From the IMG/VR virus record IMGVR_UViG_3300034073_003658, positions 1-60,113 of that record: DNA of 60,113 nucleotides; one strand, 5' to 3'. The position numbers and the translations under genes are program-made. The DNA comes from a virus. Shown here in pieces: positions 41,847-50,250 of this stretch (its first letter is position 1; each line of letters begins with the position of its first letter). Below the pieces are notes generated by a model that saw only the letters and a list, made by a program, of their open reading frames with translations, searched no databases and was not told where the DNA came from.

Positions 41847-43961
41847 ATGGCAAATAGGCAAACAACTCACATATTAAAAAATTCGGATATTGTAAATAGA
41901 CCGTTACCCACCTCTTTATTAAAAGGTGAACCTATTATTAATACTGCGGATGGTATTATGTACTTTTCAGGTGTTACTCAAAGCACTAATGAATGGACAC
42001 CTGCTGGTACAGGATCAACAGCAAGCTTTTTTGAAGTGGGTTCTAACCTTTATGACTTAAGATTAAGAAACCAAATCACCCAATATCAGGGTCAAACCTC
42101 TGGTTTAGCCGGTAAATTTCTTTCTGGTACTACTACTGGTTTTGTTTTAGCCAATATCTCCGATATCACTAATGGTACTAACACTTATGTTACTGGTGGT
42201 ACATGGGTCGCTAATACTTTAACTTTAGGTCTAAGTGATGGTAGCACCGCTTCCCCAATAACCATAGATAATTTTAATAACTTATCTTTATATGGTACGA
42301 CAAATGTTAATGGTGATTTAACTGTTACCGGCACATCGTCTTTACAAACTGTAACTTCTACAAACATTAATGTTAATAATGTGTATGTAGGTGGTAATCT
42401 AACAGCAAATACGGCTAATATTAGTACATTAAATAGTACCGATTTATTTGTGACTGGTACCGAAATAGTTAATAATTTAACAATAACTGGTACTGGGTTA
42501 TATAACACAACTCCTTCTGGAAGTAACCCAAATGAGATAATTAATTATGGTTACTTAACTGGTTTTGTACAAACAGCAGATGTTTATGTTACGGGTAGTA
42601 GTTTAACACAAGCGACAAATAATACTGACACTCAAACATCGCAACTTTTATATCACGGAAATCCTATAGGTGGTCCTTACAGTATTGTAACTGAAAATAC
42701 TTTTACAACTGGTGGTACGTATGATAATACTACTAAAAATATTACATTCACCAAAAATGATGGTACAACATACCCTGTAGACTTAAGTTCTATTGATGTA
42801 AACGATACATATGTGACTGGTGGTACTTCTACCGGTTCTAGTAATTCATCACCTGACGCTACAATTAGTTTAGAGTATAATCAAGACATACCTAATGGTA
42901 CTTACAGCTTAAATTATAAAGATACATTTGTAACTGGCGGTACTTACTCAAGCGGTACTATTTCTTTTTCTTATAATGATAATACTAAACCAGGATTTAC
43001 TGTAACTGGTATTGATGGTACAGATACGTATGTAACTGGTTTTACTTACAATCCTTTAAATAATACAATAACACTTTCACAAAATGAAGGTGAACCTGAT
43101 TTATTTGTAACTATCTCATCAATGAGTGGGTTAACTATTAATGGTAATTTAACTGTTACTGGTAACACTTCATTAGGTCCTACCACTGCAACGACTATTG
43201 ATGCAGGTATAATTTATAGTGGTGGTACAAATTTATTAACTATAATTGATAATAACGATACGTTTGTAACTGGGTTTACTTATAACCCAACAAATAATAG
43301 TTTAACCATTTCAAGAAATCAGGGTGAACCAGATTTAGTTCAATATATCAATTCATTCTCAGGTTTATCAGTTACAAATTTAACATCTGGTCAAGTTGTT
43401 TATGTAGGTCCAAGTGGTGAACTTAAAACCGAATCTGGTTTTGAATATAACGAATCTACAGATTTATTAACTATTGGTAATCTAATAGTTAACAACCCAT
43501 CAGGTAGTACAGCAATAATAGGTCAAGGAGGTTTAATAATCGGTAGTGGTGGTAGTACCGCCAACCCTGGTATTGGTGATTTAATTGTTCACGGTAATTT
43601 TACCGTTTATGGTACTGGTACAACAATTACCACTAATGAACTTTACATAGAAGACCCAACAATAACTTTAAATTACAATCCTAGTGGTAGTAGTACAACA
43701 ACTTCTATTGGTTCAGGTATTGTAATCCAAGATGGTTCTGGAATAGCTGGTACCGACTCAACTTTACAAATTGGTCAGTTGTTTGGTAATACAAACATAA
43801 ATTCAAATACCGAATACACTGCTTTAACAGGTAACGCCAATAGAGGTTTATTTACCCAATTAAATGATATTTTAATTAGAAACACAAATGGAAATTCGGG
43901 AGCTCCTGATGGTAAAAGGGTGTTAGCGGAAGACGATATCCTTGATGGCGGTATTTATTAA
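41847..43961 (+). CDS. tail fibre/structural protein
   Basis: A 704-residue beta-repeat fibre. Its N-terminus MANRQTTHILKNSDIVNRP with LLKGEPIINTADGIMYF is related to that of the 44082 fibre (LLKRSNVV...LTLGELALNTADAKLY), a likely shared virion-attachment module. The rest has shaft repeats such as TTNVNGDLTVTGTSSLQT, several TYVTGGT/TYVTGFTYN...NNTITLSQNEGEPDLFVTISS units (residues about 105-480), TVTGNTSLGPTTATTI, and a C-terminal TTITTNELYIEDPTITL block shared with phage fibres. It ends 26 bases before a 12-bp hairpin terminator. Confidence 0.83.
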   Translation: MANRQTTHILKNSDIVNRPLPTSLLKGEPIINTADGIMYFSGVTQSTNEWTPAGTGSTASFFEVGSNLYDLRLRNQITQYQGQTSGLAGKFLSGTTTGFVLANISDITNGTNTYVTGGTWVANTLTLGLSDGSTASPITIDNFNNLSLYGTTNVNGDLTVTGTSSLQTVTSTNINVNNVYVGGNLTANTANISTLNSTDLFVTGTEIVNNLTITGTGLYNTTPSGSNPNEIINYGYLTGFVQTADVYVTGSSLTQATNNTDTQTSQLLYHGNPIGGPYSIVTENTFTTGGTYDNTTKNITFTKNDGTTYPVDLSSIDVNDTYVTGGTSTGSSNSSPDATISLEYNQDIPNGTYSLNYKDTFVTGGTYSSGTISFSYNDNTKPGFTVTGIDGTDTYVTGFTYNPLNNTITLSQNEGEPDLFVTISSMSGLTINGNLTVTGNTSLGPTTATTIDAGIIYSGGTNLLTIIDNNDTFVTGFTYNPTNNSLTISRNQGEPDLVQYINSFSGLSVTNLTSGQVVYVGPSGELKTESGFEYNESTDLLTIGNLIVNNPSGSTAIIGQGGLIIGSGGSTANPGIGDLIVHGNFTVYGTGTTITTNELYIEDPTITLNYNPSGSSTTTSIGSGIVIQDGSGIAGTDSTLQIGQLFGNTNINSNTEYTALTGNANRGLFTQLNDILIRNTNGNSGAPDGKRVLAEDDILDGGIY

Positions 43962-43986
43962 AAAGACCAAATATTTTTACAAATAA

Positions 43987-44018
43987 AAATATCCCCAATC
44001 AAAAGGTTGGGGATATTT
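43987..44018 (+). terminator. hairpin terminator after the 704-residue fibre
   Basis: Twelve perfectly paired bases (43987-43998 with 44007-44018) around an 8-base loop, rich in C/G at the top and followed by a T-rich stretch. It overlaps the next promoter-like motif (44012-44022). Confidence 0.85.
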
Positions 44019-44022
44019 ATTT
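44012..44022 (+). promoter_or_regulatory. late-promoter-like motif GATATTTATTT overlapping a terminator arm
   Basis: It occupies the descending arm of the hairpin at 43987-44018 and lies 59 bases before the ATG at 44082. Confidence 0.4.
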
Positions 44023-44024
44023 TA

Positions 44025-44040
44025 TAGGTTATATAACCTA
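44025..44040. promoter_or_regulatory. 16-bp perfect palindrome TAGGTTATATAACCTA
   Basis: A perfect inverted repeat immediately behind the motif and terminator. It may be a protein-binding operator or an RNA hairpin; a weaker CCCT/AGGG hairpin followed by a T run lies at 44050-44068, just before the fibre start codon. Confidence 0.4.
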
Positions 44041-44081
44041 ATAATTTCACCCTACATAGGGATTTTTTGTAAGTCATAGAT

Positions 44082-45608
44082 ATGGCAAATCGTAATAATA
44101 CGTTTTTATTAAAACGTTCAAATGTTGTTGATAAAGTACCATTACTTTCAGGACTAACTCTTGGTGAGTTGGCGTTAAACACTGCTGACGCCAAATTATA
44201 TACTCTTTATACTGGAGGGTTAACTGGTGCTACTGAAGTACGTCAAATTGGTTGGGATAGAATCAATCGTACTGGTGATACAATTAATGGTAATTTTAAT
44301 TTTTTTGGTGATGTCACAATTAGTGGTTCATCTTTACCTAACGGATATACTTTAAGTGTTACTGGTGATACTAATTTTATTGGTGATGTCTATGTTCAAG
44401 GTGATTTAACATATGAAGGTAATTTATTGGTTACTGGTAGTACAATAATACAAAATGGTTTAACTGCTAATACCATTTATACCGATTATATAGATTTTAA
44501 TGTAAATGCTACTGTACCACAATCTGAGGGTCGTATTAGTTGGGACTCAGGTACTGGTACTTTAAATATTGCTGCTGGTGATACAACGACGGGTTTTATT
44601 GATTTACAAGTAGGTCAAGAAGAAATTGTCAGGGTTTACAACGCTGAAACAACTACACTACAAAAAGGTGAAATTGTTTATGTTTCAGGTTCACAAGGAA
44701 ATAGACCTTCAGTTAAAAGAGCTTCCGCAGTTAGTGACGGATATTCTGTCACAACTTTGGGTATGGTTGATTTGGCAATACCTTCTGGTTCGGAAGGTTA
44801 TGTCACCACTTTTGGTGTCATAAGTAATTTAAACACTTTAGGTTTAACCGGTGGTACACCTGTTTGGTTATCACCAACAACACCTGGAGCTTATACTTCA
44901 ACAAAACCTATCGCACCACAACATACTGTTTTAATTGGTTACGTTGTTAGAGTTGATGCAACCGTAGGTTCAATATTTGTCAATATTAGTAACGGTTGGG
45001 AGTTGGATGAAATTCATGACGTTAGAATTAGTGGGGCAACTACTGGTGATTTATTAATGAGAGGTTCTTATAACGGAACCCCTGTTTGGGTTAATACAAA
45101 AAGTTTGTTAGGTGATTATACAATATCTGGTAACACATCTTATTTTGGTGATTTAAATGTAGTGGGTAATATGGTAGTTCAGTCTAATATTACCGCAGAC
45201 ACATATAGTATATCGTCAACACCTACCGAAAATAATAGTTTAACACAAATATTAGGTAGGAATGAGTTAACAGGAAATGTTGAGTATAGACAAATAAATA
45301 CAATTGGTAATAATTATACTTATGTTTCAGGTTCTAGTTATTCAGCGACAACAACAGATAATGTTTTAGGTGTCGATTCGTCAATATCTGCAACAACAAT
45401 ATACTTACCAGATTCAATTTTAAGCGGTAGGTTAAAATATGATATAAAAGATATTGGTTTAAATTCTTTTAATAATAACATAACTATAGTATCTTCTGGT
45501 TTGGACACTATTATTTCCACAGAAAATTCTAACACAGTTGTACTACAATCCAATGGTGGTGCGTTAATAATTTTTAATACAGGTAACGGAATATGGTTAC
45601 AAATGTAA
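44082..45608 (+). CDS. tail fibre/structural protein
   Basis: A 508-residue fibre. The N-terminal attachment-like module (MANRNNTFLLKRSNVVDKVP...GLTLGELALNTADAKLY) is shared with the 41847 protein. A shaft follows (TINGNFNFFGDVTISGS; TNFIGDVYVQGDLTYEG). Residues about 190-345 form the domain with LQKGEIVYVSGSQGNRPSV and LGLTGGTPVWLSPTTPG, a module frequent in phage fibres. The C-terminus has SISATTIYLPDSILSGRLKYDI and a terminal beta domain ending in GNGIWLQM. Its leader contains terminator and palindrome elements. Confidence 0.85.
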   Translation: MANRNNTFLLKRSNVVDKVPLLSGLTLGELALNTADAKLYTLYTGGLTGATEVRQIGWDRINRTGDTINGNFNFFGDVTISGSSLPNGYTLSVTGDTNFIGDVYVQGDLTYEGNLLVTGSTIIQNGLTANTIYTDYIDFNVNATVPQSEGRISWDSGTGTLNIAAGDTTTGFIDLQVGQEEIVRVYNAETTTLQKGEIVYVSGSQGNRPSVKRASAVSDGYSVTTLGMVDLAIPSGSEGYVTTFGVISNLNTLGLTGGTPVWLSPTTPGAYTSTKPIAPQHTVLIGYVVRVDATVGSIFVNISNGWELDEIHDVRISGATTGDLLMRGSYNGTPVWVNTKSLLGDYTISGNTSYFGDLNVVGNMVVQSNITADTYSISSTPTENNSLTQILGRNELTGNVEYRQINTIGNNYTYVSGSSYSATTTDNVLGVDSSISATTIYLPDSILSGRLKYDIKDIGLNSFNNNITIVSSGLDTIISTENSNTVVLQSNGGALIIFNTGNGIWLQM

Positions 45609-45615
45609 TAAGGAA

Positions 45616-45626
45616 TATATTTATAG
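45616..45626 (+). promoter_or_regulatory. late-promoter-like motif TATATTTATAG
   Basis: Nine bases before the ATG at 45636 in a 27-base gap. Confidence 0.45.
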
Positions 45627-45635
45627 AATAAAAAA

Positions 45636-45974
45636 ATGGCGTTTTTACCTGATAAAACATTTTTAGAGGAAACAATTTGTAACAATTACAATTTAAGTAA
45701 TGGTGTTAGTGCTTTTACTAGTTCAGATGTATCTAAATACATAACACTATCTATACAAGTTTGTTATACAAATATACAAGGCAATAATGAATTTGTTTTA
45801 GAACAAAGTAACGATTCCACCAATTGGGCCGATTTAAGTCAAAATTATACTTTACCTGTTGGTTCAGGTAATTTTATTATTGATAAAGGGACTTTTAGTG
45901 GTAAACACATTAGATTAAATTTAAAAGTCGCTAGTCGTGGGTTAATAACTATTAAATTATTAGCTAAAAGATAA
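45636..45974 (+). CDS. small beta-rich virion-like protein
   Basis: A 112-residue protein with an eight-strand-like pattern: VSKYITLSIQVCYTNIQGNN, EFVLEQSNDSTNWADLS, YTLPVGSGNFIIDKGTFSG, KHIRLNLKVASRGLITIKLL. The beta-sandwich with a trailing basic tail resembles small fibre or decoration subunits. It is the first gene of a run of tail-tip-like small proteins leading to the six-paralogue array. No specific family recognised. Confidence 0.6.
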   Translation: MAFLPDKTFLEETICNNYNLSNGVSAFTSSDVSKYITLSIQVCYTNIQGNNEFVLEQSNDSTNWADLSQNYTLPVGSGNFIIDKGTFSGKHIRLNLKVASRGLITIKLLAKR

Positions 45975-45980
45975 ATAACA

Positions 45981-45991
45981 AATATTTATTA
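45981..45991 (+). promoter_or_regulatory. late-promoter-like motif AATATTTATTA
   Basis: Four bases before the first ATG and ten before the second ATG of the next gene, supporting the second as an alternative start. Confidence 0.4.
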
Positions 45992-45995
45992 CTAA

Positions 45996-46220
45996 ATGGG
46001 TATGTTATTACAAAATAAACAAATATTAAGTTTGGATTCTTTAACGGAAAAGTTAACAGAAATAAATAATGTTTTGTTAACCCAAAATAACCAAATAATA
46101 GATATGTCAACTCAAACTCAAAAAATAATACATCAATTAAGAATAAATAATATGTATAAAGCACATGAAAATGATTTCATAATTGATGATAACATTTTTG
46201 AAAATGATGAAATAGATTAA
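45996..46220 (+). CDS. short coiled-coil protein
   Basis: A 74-residue protein with a heptad-like helix (LDSLTEKLTEINNVLLTQNN and MSTQTQKIIHQLRINN), then an acidic tail DFIIDDNIFENDEID. An in-frame ATG six bases downstream (MLLQNK) is an alternative start. It likely trimerises through the coiled coil and may connect a fibre or stiffen a tail component. It lies directly ahead of the six-paralogue array, and no homologue was identified by eye. Confidence 0.6.
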   Translation: MGMLLQNKQILSLDSLTEKLTEINNVLLTQNNQIIDMSTQTQKIIHQLRINNMYKAHENDFIIDDNIFENDEID

Positions 46221-46228
46221 TATAAAAT

Positions 46229-46822
46229 ATGGCAACAATTATAGAAGACGGAACAGGAAAAGGTTTTGCAACCAAAGTAGATAGTACCAATAGACTTGAA
46301 GTTAGGGGTGTTGTTGAAGACAGTCAAATTGAGGGAGCTATTAATGGTGATACTTACGTCATTGGTACTCCTTTCTTAACCCAAACTAGTGACACTGCAA
46401 ATGGTGTTTTATACTTTAAATTTGAGGAGGATGTTTCTTTATTTTCAAAATCTTTTTCTTCACAAGCTAGATGGGCATCGGGTGCAACATTCCAAAATTA
46501 TTTAGTGAATGTTTATCAAAATGTTAACGAATCTTCTTTAACTGGAACTTGGGTAGATTTTAATCCTCTAAACACCAATTTTGGTAGTTCCAATAGTTTG
46601 GATGGTACGTTTAAGTATGGTTCGCCCACAGGTGCTGGTGGATTTACAGGTTTAACCCCTACATTTCAATTAGCTTTTCCAGTTAACGTGTACAACCAAG
46701 TTTCGGCGAATTTAGTATTCCCTAAAGGTGTTAGTATTTTGTTAGCAATAACACCACCATCAGGTAATGTACAAATGCCAGTTAGTTTTAGTCTAACTGT
46801 AACTAAATTAACTAATATTTAA
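46229..46822 (+). CDS. repeat-family virion-type protein, copy 1 of 6
   Basis: A 197-residue beta protein. The signature DGTGKGFATKVDSTNRLEVRGV opens a fold that continues with NGDTYVIGTPFLTQTSD, LYFKFEEDVSLF, NYLVNVYQNVNES and NTNFGSSNSLDGTFKYGSP, and ends with PVSFSLTVTKL. The same signature (xDGTGxGxxxKVxxxNRLxVxxV) heads the next five genes, making a tandem array of six. The family is known to me from phages of Bacteroidota by appearance; a role as small outer virion or tail-tip subunits is inferred. Confidence 0.72.
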   Translation: MATIIEDGTGKGFATKVDSTNRLEVRGVVEDSQIEGAINGDTYVIGTPFLTQTSDTANGVLYFKFEEDVSLFSKSFSSQARWASGATFQNYLVNVYQNVNESSLTGTWVDFNPLNTNFGSSNSLDGTFKYGSPTGAGGFTGLTPTFQLAFPVNVYNQVSANLVFPKGVSILLAITPPSGNVQMPVSFSLTVTKLTNI

Positions 46823-46827
46823 AACAT

Positions 46828-47421
46828 ATGGCAACTACAATACAAGACGGAACAGGTACAAAATATAAGGTTAAAATTGATTCTGAAAATAGGTTATATG
46901 TTAAATCTATTACTGAATCGGAATTTGACCATGCAACATCAAAAGGTGAAGCTTACAATATTAACACAGAATTTATAACCGTAACTGGTTCATCAGAAAC
47001 ACCACTTTTATACTTAAAAAATAACGAAGAAAAAGATTTAATATTATCCGCTTGGTTTATTGGCACGGATAATAGTTCTGGAACCGCAACAAGATTAAGT
47101 TTGATGAGGGTTTACTCAAATCCAACAACAGGGACAATAATTAGTTCTGGTACAGATTTAACACCTGTAAACAGATTGATAGGTTCTTCAAATGAATTAA
47201 ATGTTGGTGTTAAAAAGGGTGGTGACGGATTTACTGTTTCAGGTTATAACAACACTCCAGTGTTATATCAAACACAAGGTACTGCTCAACGAAATTTTGG
47301 AACTGTTCAAATTATATTGAAAAAAGGTTCGTCAGTTGTGGTAACTTATCAACAATACGGATTAACCTCAAACGAAATTTATACAGGATTTCAAGTTTAT
47401 TTAAGTGATATAATTTTATAA
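46828..47421 (+). CDS. repeat-family virion-type protein, copy 2 of 6
   Basis: A 197-residue paralogue with DGTGTKYKVKIDSENRLYVKSI, then GEAYNINTEFITVTGSSET, LLYLKNNEEKDLILSAW, RVYSNPTTGTI, RLIGSSNELNVGVKKGGDGF and a C-terminal SSVVVTYQQYGLTSNEIYTG. It is the clearest member of the array. Six bases after copy 1, which suggests cotranslation. It differs from copy 1 mainly in loop regions after the first strand pair. Confidence 0.75.
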   Translation: MATTIQDGTGTKYKVKIDSENRLYVKSITESEFDHATSKGEAYNINTEFITVTGSSETPLLYLKNNEEKDLILSAWFIGTDNSSGTATRLSLMRVYSNPTTGTIISSGTDLTPVNRLIGSSNELNVGVKKGGDGFTVSGYNNTPVLYQTQGTAQRNFGTVQIILKKGSSVVVTYQQYGLTSNEIYTGFQVYLSDIIL

Positions 47422-47440
47422 AAAACTAAAAATATAAAAA

Positions 47441-48028
47441 ATGGGTTTTCAAATACAAGACGGAACAGGAACTAGTAGAAAAGCAAAAGTAACAGAACTT
47501 AATAGAATACTTGTTGATAGTATTACCGAAGAAAGAGCGGTGTATAATTCAATAGAAGTAGGTAATACTTTTGTTATTTCAACCAACTTTCTTTCTCTTA
47601 CTGGTGTTACTGGACAAGAAAACGGTGTTTTATACATTAAAAATAATTCGGATAAAAAAATGTTGATTCATCACATAAAGTTATGGTCAGGAACCGCAAG
47701 TCAATTTACCAAAATCAATATGTATAAAAACCCTACAACAGGAACATTAATTTCTTCAGCAATTGCTGCGGACGTTCAAAACATTAATTTTGGTAGTTCA
47801 AATGATTATGAGGGATTAGCGTATCAAGGAAATGGTACTTTCTTAACCGTTACAAACGGAAATGTTTTTGGTAGACATTACTTGGGTGTTGGGAATCAAC
47901 AAATGTTAATGTTTATGTGGAATGGAGCGGTCACGTTAGATAAGGGAAGTTCATTAGCAGTAACGTGTGAACCACCTAATGGTGTTACATTTAATTTAAC
48001 TTGTGAAATGGAAGTTTACTTTGAATAA
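47441..48028 (+). CDS. repeat-family virion-type protein, copy 3 of 6
   Basis: A 195-residue paralogue: IQDGTGTSRKAKVTELNRILVD, NTFVISTNFLSLTGVTGQEN, VLYIKNNSDKKMLIHHIKL, INFGSSNDYEGLAYQGNGTF, and LDKGSSLAVTCEPPNG. The shared strands and the (I/N)FGSSN turn are obvious when copies 1-4 are laid side by side. The 19-base gap before it holds no motif. Confidence 0.75.
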   Translation: MGFQIQDGTGTSRKAKVTELNRILVDSITEERAVYNSIEVGNTFVISTNFLSLTGVTGQENGVLYIKNNSDKKMLIHHIKLWSGTASQFTKINMYKNPTTGTLISSAIAADVQNINFGSSNDYEGLAYQGNGTFLTVTNGNVFGRHYLGVGNQQMLMFMWNGAVTLDKGSSLAVTCEPPNGVTFNLTCEMEVYFE

Positions 48029-48050
48029 TAAATTATTAAAATAAAATAAA

Positions 48051-48641
48051 ATGGGATTTGAAATAACAGATGGTACTGGTGGCGGTTTTGGTGTTAAAGT
48101 AGATTATAGAAATAGACTTTACACGGAAACAGTACAAAAAGAAGAATACGCAGAAGCTGCTAGAGAAGGTAACGCGTATACAGTTAACTCAGGATATGTT
48201 ACACTAACTGGGTCTTCAGCAACAAGTGCAATTCTTTTTTTAACAAATGATGGTAATAACGATATTGTTATTGATAGGATTAATTTAAGTGTTAAAGATA
48301 GTGCAGGAACAACCGAAACACATGGTAGGTTTATTTTCTATAGAAACCCTGGTTCTATGACTAATGGAACTTCAGTATCAGTAACTACACCGAATCTTAA
48401 TTTTGGTAGTTCTAATACTTTAGAAGTTACTACTGAAAGGGGTCAAAACGGAGCTGGTTTTACAACAACGTCAGATGTCTTTGGAAGTCCAGTAGTTCCA
48501 TTACAAAATATAACATTTATTAGTTCAGTTGCAACATTACCAAAAGGTTCTAGTGTAGGTTTTTCGTTTGTCACACCAACATCAAACACCTCGGTTCAAG
48601 TTGCAGTAGGATTAAATGTTTATGAAACTTTAGAAACATAA
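48051..48641 (+). CDS. repeat-family virion-type protein, copy 4 of 6
   Basis: A 196-residue paralogue: EITDGTGGGFGVKVDYRNRLYT, GNAYTVNSGYVTLTGSSAT, AILFLTNDGNNDIVIDRINL, NLNFGSSNTLEVTTERGQNG and LPKGSSVGFSFVTPTSNTS. The end of the domain keeps the G-S-S-V/x-F/x pattern. Copies 1-4 keep the INFGSSN-type turn, which copies 5 and 6 lack. Confidence 0.75.
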   Translation: MGFEITDGTGGGFGVKVDYRNRLYTETVQKEEYAEAAREGNAYTVNSGYVTLTGSSATSAILFLTNDGNNDIVIDRINLSVKDSAGTTETHGRFIFYRNPGSMTNGTSVSVTTPNLNFGSSNTLEVTTERGQNGAGFTTTSDVFGSPVVPLQNITFISSVATLPKGSSVGFSFVTPTSNTSVQVAVGLNVYETLET

Positions 48642-48642
48642 T

Positions 48643-49290
48643 ATGTCAATAAAAACAAATATTGAGGATGGTACGGGTAATGGATACTTAGCTAAAGTAT
48701 CCCCTGAAGGTTTTCTTTACACACAAGAAGCTCCTTATCCTCCAGTTGGAGAAGAAACTAAAATAACGGTTTATAGAGAATTCTTAACCCTTAATAATGA
48801 TGGGGTAACAACTAGTATGAGGGTTGCTGGTTCATTAGCAAGTCCAGAAAGATTTTTTATAAATGCTGAACCAAATTATGATATATATATAACCACAGTT
48901 TCTTTTTTAATTGCTGCGGTATCAGCAACACTTTCTGAGTTTGGTACTTCCCCTGCGTTAACAAATGGTTGTAGGTTTTATTATGAAGACAGTAATGGTG
49001 AAATTAATATTGGTACGAATTTAACTTCTAATTGGGAATTTGTTCGTTTATGTCAAGGGCAACCAGCATTTGGTACTGGTACTGCTGCTTTTTTAGGTAC
49101 AAATGTTATTGGTACTAGTGAAGCCTTTATACCCGTTTTTGATTTTAGAAATTTCGGTTTTAAATGGGGGTTGAGGCTGGCTGCCGGCACTAATAATAGA
49201 TTGGTTTTAGAAATAAACGATAATACAGGTGGTGCCGCAACAACCGAGTTCAACGCAATTGCGTATGGTTTTAGAAGAAAAATAAACTAA
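48643..49290 (+). CDS. repeat-family virion-type protein, copy 5 of 6 (subgroup B)
   Basis: A 215-residue member that shares the start IEDGTGNGYLAKVSPEGFLYTQ with copies 1-4, but then follows a different second half shared with copy 6: REFLTLNNDGVTTSMRVAGS, FFINAEPNYDIYITTVSFLI, ALTNGCRFYYEDSNGEINI and GFKWGLRLAAGTNNRLVLE. This suggests that the array contains two subgroups, with a common N-terminal module. Only one base separates it from copy 4. Confidence 0.7.
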   Translation: MSIKTNIEDGTGNGYLAKVSPEGFLYTQEAPYPPVGEETKITVYREFLTLNNDGVTTSMRVAGSLASPERFFINAEPNYDIYITTVSFLIAAVSATLSEFGTSPALTNGCRFYYEDSNGEINIGTNLTSNWEFVRLCQGQPAFGTGTAAFLGTNVIGTSEAFIPVFDFRNFGFKWGLRLAAGTNNRLVLEINDNTGGAATTEFNAIAYGFRRKIN

Positions 49291-49297
49291 AATTATT

Positions 49298-49960
49298 ATG
49301 TCAAAATCAGCCAAAATTGTTGCAGAAAATAAAAAATCTAAAGTTTCCGAATACAGTCTGTTTGAAATAGACTCTGATTCCCCACCGTTAACTGACAATA
49401 AAACATTTATTTTTAGTAGTTACTTAACTTTAAACGGGGATGGGGTTACAAATAGTATGAAAGTGGATGGGTCAACAACTCCACAAGATTTTTATATATC
49501 AGCGGAAAAGGATTTTGATATTTATATAACGTCTTTAAATTTTTTTATTGCTGCCGAATTGGTTAACCCTGAGTTAGGTGAATTCGCTAACATCCCTCCT
49601 TTAACAAATGGGTGTCAATTATTGTATCAAGATAGTTTAAATGGTGATATAATAATATCGGATAATTTATCTACTAATTTTGACTTACTACGTATGGTTG
49701 GTTTTAAACCTGCGTATGGTGCTAGTGGTACTAATTCTTTTCGTATTGATAATGTTTTTTCTGGTAACGATGGTGGTTATTTTGGTGTTTTTAATTTTAA
49801 AAATTACGGTTATGATTCTGACTATGTGGGTGGTATTAGATTAAAGTCCGGTACAACTGATAAATTAATTTTTAGAGTCAGAGATAATTTAAATTTATCT
49901 ATAAGTTCTATATCTACTTTTGATTTTAAGGCTTATGGTTTTAAACTAAAACTTAGCTAA
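49298..49960 (+). CDS. repeat-family virion-type protein, copy 6 of 6 (subgroup B)
   Basis: A 220-residue protein close to copy 5: FSSYLTLNGDGVTNSMKVDG, YISAEKDFDIYITSLNFFIA, PLTNGCQLLYQDSLNGDII and GGIRLKSGTTDKLIFRVRD, ending in FDFKAYGFKLKLS. Its N-terminus (KSAKIVAENKKSKVSEYSLFEID) has lost the DGTG start shared by the other five. The gene ends at 49960, directly abutting the stop of the convergent ribbon-helix-helix-like gene at 49961. Confidence 0.7.
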   Translation: MSKSAKIVAENKKSKVSEYSLFEIDSDSPPLTDNKTFIFSSYLTLNGDGVTNSMKVDGSTTPQDFYISAEKDFDIYITSLNFFIAAELVNPELGEFANIPPLTNGCQLLYQDSLNGDIIISDNLSTNFDLLRMVGFKPAYGASGTNSFRIDNVFSGNDGGYFGVFNFKNYGYDSDYVGGIRLKSGTTDKLIFRVRDNLNLSISSISTFDFKAYGFKLKLS

Positions 49961-50134
49961 TTAATTTTCATCATACAAATCCTTTTTCTGTTTGGTTGGA
50001 TTTGGTTTTTCTTTACACTTTTCTCTAATTAGTTTTTCAACAAAAGAAAACATTTTAAGACCGTTTTCTTCACAATAGTTTTTTAACAACTCATGTGTTG
50101 TTGAAGTTATCTTTATGTTTTTATCTCTTTTCAT
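49961..50134 (-). CDS. small ribbon-helix-helix-like DNA-binding protein
   Basis: A 57-codon minus-strand gene too short for usual tracks, ATG at 50132-50134, TAA at 49961-49963. The protein reads KNIKITSTTHELLKNYCEEN then GLKMFSFVEKLIREK: a beta strand followed by two helices with the spacing of MetJ/Arc-type ribbon-helix-helix proteins (strand, LxxYxxExG, then FxxxLI). The basic N-terminus (MKRDKN) and charged C-terminal tail fit. It sits in the only gap over 300 bases in this region and faces away from the tail sheath gene; two direct repeats of operator type lie just upstream. A regulatory role is inferred. Confidence 0.55.
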   Translation of the reverse strand: MKRDKNIKITSTTHELLKNYCEENGLKMFSFVEKLIREKCKEKPNPTKQKKDLYDEN

Positions 50135-50146
50135 ATGATAGTATTA

Positions 50147-50156
50147 CATAAATATT
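50147..50156 (-). promoter_or_regulatory. late-promoter-like motif AATATTTATG
   Basis: Twelve bases before the ATG of the ribbon-helix-helix-like gene and directly beside the first operator repeat at 50157. Confidence 0.4.
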
Positions 50157-50197
50157 ACACTATTCATATAAAAGTATGACACTATTCATATTAATAG
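50157..50197. promoter_or_regulatory. operator-like repeat array
   Basis: The 13-base sequence ACACTATTCATAT occurs at 50157-50169 and again at 50179-50191, 22 bases apart or about two helical turns. The second copy extends into the inverted repeat CACTATTCATATTAATAGTG. It lies between the ribbon-helix-helix-like gene and the sheath gene, a typical position for a regulator's own operator. Confidence 0.55.
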
Positions 50198-50239
50198 TGA
50201 TTTATTATTTACTTTTTAAAAACTTTTGAAAAACAGACC

Positions 50240-50250
50240 AATATTTATAA
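50240..50250 (+). promoter_or_regulatory. late-promoter-like motif AATATTTATAA
   Basis: Exact core, 31 bases before the tail sheath ATG and 43 bases after the operator-like array. Confidence 0.55.

Noticed and set aside
20254-49960. Diversity-generating retroelement
   Set aside because: Fibre paralogues invite the idea, but no reverse transcriptase or template repeat is visible.
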